This document shows positions 42,792-47,542 of a stretch of 47,542 nt of DNA, piece by piece. The stretch is from Gemmatimonadota bacterium (GTDB lineage: Bacteria; Latescibacterota; UBA2968; GCA-2709665): the NCBI GenBank assembly GCA_028873695.1, contig JAPPNU010000001.1:1-47542 (forward strand), read 5' to 3'. The notes beneath the pieces were generated by a model. The model searched no databases. It saw only the letters and a program-made list of their open reading frames with translations, and had not been told where the DNA came from. The position numbers and the translations under genes are program-made. Numbering within the stretch: position 1 is the first letter of the stretch; each line of letters opens with the position of its first letter.

Positions 42792-43459
42792 CGCATGCCC
42801 CCTCTGCGCCGCTGGCCCTCGCGCTTCTCCTCGCGCTTTTCCTGCTGCTTCTCGTCTTCTTTCGGTTTAGACGATTGACTGCCGCCCGAATCGCGTGGTT
42901 TCGAGGCGGTTCTCGACGTGCTGCCCGATCTTTCCGTGTTCGAACCGGTCCGGACGGCGCTTGCCACGGGCGCCCGCCGTCTCCGCGTCGTCTTTTTTAT
43001 CTTGCCCTTCCGGACCGTACCGGCAGGTGCGTGCTCCCCACCCCGCAATCCCGTATATCTGATGCGCAGGCGCGGTTCGTGAAGGTCGATCGGATCCGCG
43101 TCGACCGGGCGATACCTGTACGTGGGTGCGGGCAATCGTCCGCGCGAGAGAACCCGCCGCATCCACCCCATCCACCAGGGTCCGTATGCCGCGGTCCAGT
43201 AGGAATGTCGCCATTGGAAACCGCGTCTCGCCCACGACGGATAACGGGGAAAATACGGTTCGTAATACGGCGCTACGACCCACCCGTACGAATCGAAACT
43301 GTTATACACATACTGTCTGTAGACGACAACAGTGTCGATATCCGCGGGCGAAGCGGAACCCACGCGGCCTCCCGGTTCATATTCGGGGGGCCGAATCTGC
43401 GTATAACACCCGGCAAGTGCAAACACACACGTCAGCGCGAGGCAGATACGATACACCAT
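42788..43459 (-). CDS. Outer-membrane lipoprotein with Tyr/Trp-rich centre and charged tail
   Basis: From the ATG at 43459 (GGGAGG 5 bp upstream) the 223-residue product has a lipoprotein signal peptide MVYRICLALTCVFALAGC with lipobox LAGC. The mature part is rich in Tyr, Trp and Pro (YEPYFPRYPSWARRGFQWRH, YWTAAYGPWWMGWMRR), followed by a long Arg/Lys/Ser/Glu tail without structure (TRRRRAPVASAVRTGSNTE ... EEKREGQRRRGGMR). The family is not recognised. Coupling to the FadL-like barrel suggests it helps or caps that protein at the outer membrane. Confidence 0.7.
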   Translation of the reverse strand: MVYRICLALTCVFALAGCYTQIRPPEYEPGGRVGSASPADIDTVVVYRQYVYNSFDSYGWVVAPYYEPYFPRYPSWARRGFQWRHSYWTAAYGPWWMGWMRRVLSRGRLPAPTYRYRPVDADPIDLHEPRLRIRYTGLRGGEHAPAGTVRKGKIKKTTRRRRAPVASAVRTGSNTERSGSTSRTASKPRDSGGSQSSKPKEDEKQQEKREEKREGQRRRGGMR

Positions 43460-43570
43460 GGCAGCCTCCCTTGATCTGAATTGCGCACGTCTCTTCAGTG
43501 CCGCCGCCGCAACGCTTCCCATACAGGAAATAATAGCCAATTTCCAAACCGGACACAATACCCCGCGTAG

Positions 43571-43587
43571 GGGCGACCGGCCGGTCC
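43571..43587. repeat. Partial copy of the GGGCGACCGG-CCGGTCGCCC palindrome
   Basis: GTAG then GGGCGACCGGCCGGTCC is identical to the left arm and centre of the perfect palindrome at 45966-45985, with a degenerate right arm. The rest of the 204-bp gap 43460-43663 holds no gene. Confidence 0.65.
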
Positions 43588-43663
43588 CGCCTGCAGATAC
43601 AGGAATCCGCGTTTTGACATCGCCAGGCCGCGCCTCAATCGCGTATTACGTTTCGACGCGGGT

Positions 43664-44296
43664 TCAAGCCGATTCGCCGGTATAGAATGCGGCAGTGCGC
43701 TCCGCCGCCGCGCGTGCCGCGACGGGGTCCGTTCCGGCGGCAACGGCCGCCTTTTCCCATCCTTTGCTGCTACCTGCGATAAACGACCTGCCCTCGGGAG
43801 AAACGGCGAACTCGGCTTCGTCCTGCAGCGGTTCTTCCGGTTGCGTGACGTGGATGGACAGTCCCATAAGTCCCATTTCCCAGCCGACGCCTGCCGCTCC
43901 CGGACCATACTCGTCCCAGTGCGGCGAATGGCGAGCGGTGTGCGTGAGTCTCAATCGCGCGTTGCCGTTGCCGTCCTCCGAGATACTTACTTCCACCCAG
44001 CTGACGTCCCCGCCGAACTCCCAGGTGACCTCGAAGTGAGACGGACGCCGGCACGCTGTGATCGCCCCGCCCGCGTTGCCCTCCAGCTGAAAACGACCGT
44101 CCAGTTGCAGTTCGCCACTGACCGGGAGAAACCAGCGCGAGATTCTCCGGCCGTTCGTCACGGCGTCCCACAGGTCTTCGACCGTCGTGGGATAGACGCG
44201 GACAACGGTGACCGCGTGAGCGGATTCTCCATCGCGCTGCAGCGTCGACACGCGGCGTGTTGCGGCGTTCAGCTGAGCCTCGGCATTGAAGCGCAT
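43664..44296 (-). CDS. SRPBCC/AHSA1-type ligand-binding protein
   Basis: The 210-residue protein starts at the ATG at 44296 with CAGGAGG upstream. It shows the START-like AHSA1 pattern: VVRVYPTTVEDLWDAVTNGRRISRWFLPVSGELQLDGRFQLEGN, then FEVTWEFGGDVSWVEVSI and RLRLTHTARHSPHWDEYGPGAAGVGWEMGLMGLSIHV, a helix-grip pocket for hydrophobic ligands. The tail contains a helix (AARAAAERTAAFYTGESA). Commonly annotated as an activator of Hsp90 ATPase homologue; the role is unknown in bacteria. It lies 16 bp after the SDR-DUF2867 gene, which also ends in an SRPBCC-like domain, so they are probably co-transcribed. Confidence 0.82.
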   Translation of the reverse strand: MRFNAEAQLNAATRRVSTLQRDGESAHAVTVVRVYPTTVEDLWDAVTNGRRISRWFLPVSGELQLDGRFQLEGNAGGAITACRRPSHFEVTWEFGGDVSWVEVSISEDGNGNARLRLTHTARHSPHWDEYGPGAAGVGWEMGLMGLSIHVTQPEEPLQDEAEFAVSPEGRSFIAGSSKGWEKAAVAAGTDPVAARAAAERTAAFYTGESA

Positions 44297-44312
44297 CGTA
44301 TCCTCCTGTCGG

Positions 44313-45770
44313 TTAAGGCTCGGTCGCGATTGCTCGTCGGGCGATGCTCCGAAGAAGCCCGCCGAACAACAGGACGTGGACCGGATAAAGGGCGTGCCAA
44401 TAGAAGCGCCCCCACAGGCCCGACGGGTCGAAGACGGCGGTCTGGCGTACCCTGGACGCGCCTCCACCCCGCGGTTTGACGTCGAATTCGAGCCAGCCCC
44501 GCCCGGGCAACTTCATCTCGGCCGCAAGCCTCATACGAACGTTTGGCTTGCAGACATCCACCCGCCAGCAATCCAGAACGTCGCCTGCGGCCAGGTTCTC
44601 AGGGTCCCGGCGGCCGCGGTTCATGCCCACGCCGCCCAGTGCCCGATCGACCAGACCGCGCAGGCGCCACATCCAGTCGCCGTAGTACCAGCCGTTGACC
44701 CCGCCGATGCAACGGATGGGTACGAACGCTGCCTCGGGACCGACCTGCAAATCCACGGCTGCCGAGTGGATCAACCGGCTTCGAATACGGACGCCGCCCC
44801 AGCGCAGGACTGTTGCGGGCGCCAGCGCGTCCTTCGACCACGGCGTATCGGCGAAAGCCGCGTCCTCGTCCTCGACGGCCCGTGCGATGGCCTCGCGCAG
44901 CCCCAGTGGACGGATCGGAAACACGGTTTTCGCCGTTGTATCGTTAACGACGGTCGCCGTGCGAAGGCCGTCGACCAGTTCACGTCCGACCCGCGCGTAG
45001 ACCGGCGTTGTCAGCCCCAGCCAGAGGCTGGACAGACGCGGCGTCAGCAGCGGTACGGGAATCAGCAGGCGTCGGAGGCCGCGCTGCCGTGCGTACTCCC
45101 GCATAATCTCGCGGTATGAAACTGCGTCTGCTCCGCCAATCTCGAACAGCCGGCTTTCTCCATGAGGAAGGTCGAGCGCCGCGACAAGATACGCGATCAG
45201 GTCGGCAAGCGCGATCGGTTGGGTGGGCGTACGCACCCACGACGGGCAGACCATCACCGGCAGGCGTTCCACCAGGGCGCGGATGAGTTCGAACGAAAGG
45301 CTGCCGGCGCCAAGCACGATCCCGCTGCGGAACTCGACCACAGGCACGCCGGACGCCCGCAATACCTCTCCCGTTTCATGGCGGCTGCGCAGGTGTCTGG
45401 AGAGCCCCTCGGCGGCGCCGAGGCCGCCCACGTAGACGATACGCGACACGCCGGCGGCGCGAGCCGCCTCTCCGAAGTTGCGCGCCGCCTCGCGGTCCCT
45501 GGCTTCGAAATCGGCGCTTCCGCCCATCGAATGAACCATGTAATATGCGGTGTCGATTCCGGCGAATGCACCCTGTAGCGAATCCGGATCCAGACAGTCG
45601 CCGCGGACCACGCCGCTTTGCGGTCCGACCCTTCCTTCGAGCGCGTCCGGTCGACGGGTCATGCAACGGACCGGGCGTCCCGCCGCCTCGAGTGCCTCGA
45701 GCAACCGCCCGCCGATGCAACCCGTCGCGCCGGTCAGCAGGATCTTCGGCTGTGGATTCGCGCCATTCAT
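44313..45770 (-). CDS. Atypical SDR fused to a DUF2867 (SRPBCC-like) domain
   Basis: The 485-residue protein has an N-terminal NAD(P)-binding Rossmann domain (ILLTGATGCIGGRLLEALE) of the YbjT/NmrA atypical SDR type, with AYYMVHSMGG and VSRIVYVGGLGA. The C-terminal 150 residues are DUF2867 (VNGWYYGDWMWRLRGLVDRALGGVGMNRGRRDPENLAAGDVLDCWRV ... GRFYWHALYPVHVLLFGGLL), a polyketide-cyclase-like fold. This two-domain combination is a known family. Activity is not established; it may reduce a lipid or quinone-like compound. It starts at the ATG at 45770 and heads a two-gene minus-strand operon with the SRPBCC protein. Confidence 0.88.
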   Translation of the reverse strand: MNGANPQPKILLTGATGCIGGRLLEALEAAGRPVRCMTRRPDALEGRVGPQSGVVRGDCLDPDSLQGAFAGIDTAYYMVHSMGGSADFEARDREAARNFGEAARAAGVSRIVYVGGLGAAEGLSRHLRSRHETGEVLRASGVPVVEFRSGIVLGAGSLSFELIRALVERLPVMVCPSWVRTPTQPIALADLIAYLVAALDLPHGESRLFEIGGADAVSYREIMREYARQRGLRRLLIPVPLLTPRLSSLWLGLTTPVYARVGRELVDGLRTATVVNDTTAKTVFPIRPLGLREAIARAVEDEDAAFADTPWSKDALAPATVLRWGGVRIRSRLIHSAAVDLQVGPEAAFVPIRCIGGVNGWYYGDWMWRLRGLVDRALGGVGMNRGRRDPENLAAGDVLDCWRVDVCKPNVRMRLAAEMKLPGRGWLEFDVKPRGGGASRVRQTAVFDPSGLWGRFYWHALYPVHVLLFGGLLRSIARRAIATEP

Positions 45771-45965
45771 CGTGCGGTTTTTCCGGCGACATTTCCATCA
45801 AATCACATCGGGATTCGTTCCCATTCGTCGAACCGATACCTACCCACCGCTACGGTACGAATATACGAAAGGGGGACGCGGGACTCAACCCGTTCCCCCT
45901 ATATTTCGGAAGGTATAGAAATGAAATCTTGAAACCATCTGGCGCGGTCGGTCAGAATCGGCGCA

Positions 45966-45985
45966 GGGCGACCGGCCGGTCGCCC
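45966..45985. repeat. Perfect 20-bp palindrome GGGCGACCGG-CCGGTCGCCC
   Basis: Both arms are exact reverse complements and CCTAC follows. A partial copy is at 43571-43587 preceded by GTAG. GTAGGGGC/GCCCCTAC-ended hairpins of this style occur as dispersed repeats in many genomes (recalled). It lies in the 373-bp gap 45771-46143, which otherwise holds no gene. Confidence 0.75.
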
Positions 45986-46079
45986 CTACGCCAGCAATAC
46001 CCGCGCCACGATTTCGGCGTCGCTCCTGTACGGCCATGGACCGGACTCACACAACGAAATTGTATCATAGGAGAAAAAG

Positions 46080-46108
46080 TTGACATCTCACGTTATATCT
46101 GGTAGTAA
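46080..46108 (+). promoter_or_regulatory. Probable promoter of the AbrB/MazE-type antitoxin gene
   Basis: A consensus TTGACA (46080-46085), 17 bp, then TAGTAA (46103-46108; alternative TAATAA at 46106) lie 36 bp before the GTG start. The -35 is perfect and the -10 is weaker. TGGAGG at 46131-46136 is the ribosome-binding site. Confidence 0.5.
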
Positions 46109-46143
46109 TAATGCAGGCTATCAACTGAAAATGGAGGCTTCTG

Positions 46144-46395
46144 GTGAAAACCACTCTCGTACAGATCGGAGATTCACGCGGTATCCTTATTCCCAGGTCG
46201 TTTCTGCAGCAGTGCCAACTTCCGGACGTAGTGGAGCTTGAAGACCACGGTGATCATTTGATTATTCGTCCAACTTCGAATCCCCGAAGCGGTTGGGAGG
46301 ACGCCTTTCGTCGTATGCGGGAAAATGGGGACGACAAACTACTGGATGATGTGTCTCAGTCAGCTGACGAATGGGACATGAGGGAGATTCCGTAG
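46144..46395 (+). CDS. AbrB/MazE-type antitoxin, apparently unpaired
   Basis: The 83-residue protein has the swapped-hairpin AbrB DNA-binding domain (TTLVQIGDSRGILIPRSFLQQCQLPDVVELEDHGDHLIIRP) followed by an acidic tail (WEDAFRRMRENGDDKLLDDVSQSADEWDMREIP) of the kind MazE uses to block MazF. The start is GTG with TGGAGG 7 bp upstream and a good promoter. A mazF/pemK gene normally overlaps or follows immediately; the 238 bp downstream do not encode one that I can see. It is therefore an orphan antitoxin, a transcription regulator, or the remnant of a pair. Confidence 0.82.
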   Translation: MKTTLVQIGDSRGILIPRSFLQQCQLPDVVELEDHGDHLIIRPTSNPRSGWEDAFRRMRENGDDKLLDDVSQSADEWDMREIP

Positions 46396-46633
46396 ATCCA
46401 TATTCCGGAAGTTGACGCTGCTATCGTCATGTCGAGATGGACTGGCTTGGGGACAAAGTCGGGTAAGACGGTTCTGAGGGCTTAAGGGAACGCACAGAGC
46501 GGTTTCTGGAGAAGAACAAACGGAAGGAACAAAGGAGACAATTGGATTTGACCCGAAAAAGAAGCGGTAGGAATTCGGACGATGCACATCGATTGCAAAT
46601 TGAGGAACGGGAGATGCGATAAGGGCTCTTGGA
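46396..46633. other. Intergenic region, possibly with decayed coding sequence
   Basis: A plus-strand frame from 46467 to 46622 without an ATG encodes a Lys/Arg/Glu-rich stretch (ERFLEKNKRKEQRRQLDL ... EEREMR). A TTG at 46542 preceded by AAGGAG could start a 26-residue peptide. No MazF motif is recognisable. I regard it as uncertain or degraded. Confidence 0.35.
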
Positions 46634-46975
46634 TTGATAGCGGTTCTGGCATGTGCATATGCATGCGCTACCGGCGGCGGAGCAAGTCGGGCACCGATTG
46701 CGTTTGAAATTGGAAGTGTTGAGGCGTGGCGGAGTTTAAAGCCCGGGATGTCGAAGGCAGAGGTAAAGAGAATTCTGGGTGATCCGCTGGCGGTAGCGGT
46801 TTCTGAGGCGACTGATGTTGAGGGGGGTGTTGTTGAAAACAGATTTTGGGAACAATGGGAATATCCGCCAGGAGGGTTTGTTGTGTTTCTGCTAGATACC
46901 AGTTTCTTGGGTAGTGCGCCAAGGGTAATGAGGTGGCGAGAGCCAGGAGAATGGGAGAAGGATCAAAGCAGATAG
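46634..46975 (+). CDS. BamE/SmpA-OmlA-like small lipoprotein
   Basis: The 113-residue product has a very short hydrophobic start (MIAVLACAYACATGGG) and then the SmpA/OmlA-like fold pattern: WRSLKPGMSKAEVKRILGDPLAV, then VENRFWEQWEYPPGGFVVFLLDTSFLGSAPRVMRWREP. The motif L-x-x-G-M-x-x-x-E-V-x-x-x-L-G-x-P is the hallmark of the family. The start must be TTG at 46634, because a stop codon lies upstream and no ATG is in frame; the signal peptide is therefore unusually short, and a sequencing error upstream is possible. GC is lower than in most of the window. Confidence 0.65.
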   Translation: MIAVLACAYACATGGGASRAPIAFEIGSVEAWRSLKPGMSKAEVKRILGDPLAVAVSEATDVEGGVVENRFWEQWEYPPGGFVVFLLDTSFLGSAPRVMRWREPGEWEKDQSR

Positions 46976-47047
46976 ATTCGAAGTCTTGGGATCTGACTCT
47001 TAGCTATAATTCCCTAATTGTAGGGGAATAAACTTCACGGGTGGAGC

Positions 47048-47410
47048 GTGCGGGTGATTCAAAGGGGCGCAAAAGCCGTCATCCGAAAAGCCGAGGCGAA
47101 GGAAAAAGAGGTCTATATTGAACTCGACAAGCTGTCAGGCGCCCGCCATGCGGTTCGCCTTAAGGTCAATCGAGACAATTACACAATAGCCGAAGTCGAT
47201 CGCCTCTTCAACGTGGCCTTTGCAGCAAGCGAAGCTGAGTTGGCAGGGTCGGACGAAACCGTGCTGCTCAATATGAACATGACCATTGAAGAAGTGATCG
47301 CGCGAAAGGGCAAACCCGGAACGCGTGTTGAACTCGGATCCAAAACCATTCTCGCCTATGATGGCTTGAAGCTGATATTCGAGAACGGAAAGCTCGTGGA
47401 TGCGCAGTAG
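47048..47410 (+). CDS. Hypothetical protein
   Basis: I do not recognise this 120-residue protein. The N-terminus is basic (VIQRGAKAVIRKAEAKEKEVYIELDKL); the C-terminal part (MTIEEVIARKGKPGTRVELGSKTILAYDGLKLIFENGKLVDAQ) looks like a small beta-meander similar in style to BamE-type or outer-membrane-assembly domains (E-E-V-x-x-x-x-G-x-P). The start is GTG at 47048 or the in-frame GTG at 47054, with GGAG upstream. It may be a cytoplasmic relative of its neighbour, the BamE-like lipoprotein. The stop lies immediately before the homopolymer-rich window end. Confidence 0.55.
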   Translation: MRVIQRGAKAVIRKAEAKEKEVYIELDKLSGARHAVRLKVNRDNYTIAEVDRLFNVAFAASEAELAGSDETVLLNMNMTIEEVIARKGKPGTRVELGSKTILAYDGLKLIFENGKLVDAQ

Positions 47411-47542
47411 GGGGGGCCCGCCCCGGCCCCCCCCACAAAAAATAAAAACCCACAACGCCCCCCCCGCCCCCCCCCCCCCCGCCCGAAAAAAAAAAAAAAA
47501 AAAAAAAAAAAACGCAGCCCCGGAGGATGCCCTCGGCGGCGG
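47411..47542. other. Homopolymer-rich window end, probably assembly artefact
   Basis: After the last stop codon the sequence turns into long C and G runs, AT-rich fragments and an uninterrupted A run of about 29, unlike anything else in the window. It then ends in GGAGGATGCCCTCGG, which resembles half of the 19-bp palindrome at 21744. This looks like unreliable contig-end sequence rather than biology. Confidence 0.7.

Overview
The window is a stretch of high-GC bacterial chromosome carrying about 43 protein genes and three tRNA genes. No rRNA, CRISPR array, prophage or complete transposase-bearing element is visible. Several traits point to an uncultured FCB-type lineage (Latescibacterota-like or a relative): a secreted protein with a Por/FlgD-type C-terminal sorting domain, a TPR lipoprotein beginning C-VYYNTFYNA after its lipobox, FadL/PorV-like outer-membrane proteins, a Thr-type 'sulfatase'/C45/amidase catabolic cluster, and menaquinone-type UbiA/UbiX genes. 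The phylum assignment is inference; a marker-gene tree would settle it.

Layout. 0.1-8.7 kb, minus strand: pyrK; a TPR lipoprotein; carbamoyl-phosphate synthase large subunit split into two overlapping genes; a small membrane protein; and the bifunctional NAD(P)H-hydrate repair enzyme. A striking 213-bp array of 8-bp words lies between pyrK and the lipoprotein. 8.7-9.4 kb: non-coding repeats and tRNA-Ser(UGA). 9.8-11.6 kb: a secreted two-Cache-like protein. 11.7-13.5 kb, minus: HAD phosphatase, MoaD/ThiS-like protein and a phosphoribosyltransferase whose ribosome-binding site and start lie in a nested hairpin. 13.9-20.1 kb, plus: tRNA-Ser(GCU), gltX, tRNA-Gln(CUG), adenosine-deaminase-family enzyme, a MITE-like element, prs and glnS, which together cover Glu/Gln tRNA charging and nucleotide supply. 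20.2-26.2 kb: small hypothetical genes, an outer-membrane protein, DUF5990, an alpha/beta hydrolase, a cupin and a concentration of toxin-antitoxin-type genes: a lone antitoxin-like ORF, an RHH/PIN pair with a clear promoter-operator, and a lower-GC three-gene operon ending in a RelE-like toxin.

26.3-41.4 kb: manA (minus), then an eleven-gene plus-strand run: DUF899, two sulfatase-fold hydrolases with Thr at the nucleophile position, Gfo/Idh/MocA oxidoreductase, C45 peptidase, a beta-propeller, a BNR-propeller/amidase fusion, aldo/keto reductase, UbiA-type prenyltransferase, UbiX and an amidohydrolase. Most look like a catabolic set for a decorated organic substrate that cannot be named from sequence. 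41.5-45.8 kb, minus: FadL-like porin, a lipoprotein, an SRPBCC protein and an SDR-DUF2867 protein. 45.8-47.5 kb: an apparently unpaired AbrB/MazE-type antitoxin, a BamE-like lipoprotein, a hypothetical gene and a homopolymer-rich window end that looks like assembly noise.

Intergenic DNA is unusually rich in repeats: two MITE-like families, two short palindrome families, and several strand-asymmetric 7-9 bp word arrays. The strongest leads for something undescribed are the 8-bp word array, the nested hairpin at the phosphoribosyltransferase start, the RelE-terminated three-gene operon, the paired Thr-type sulfatase-fold enzymes, and the propeller-amidase fusion.
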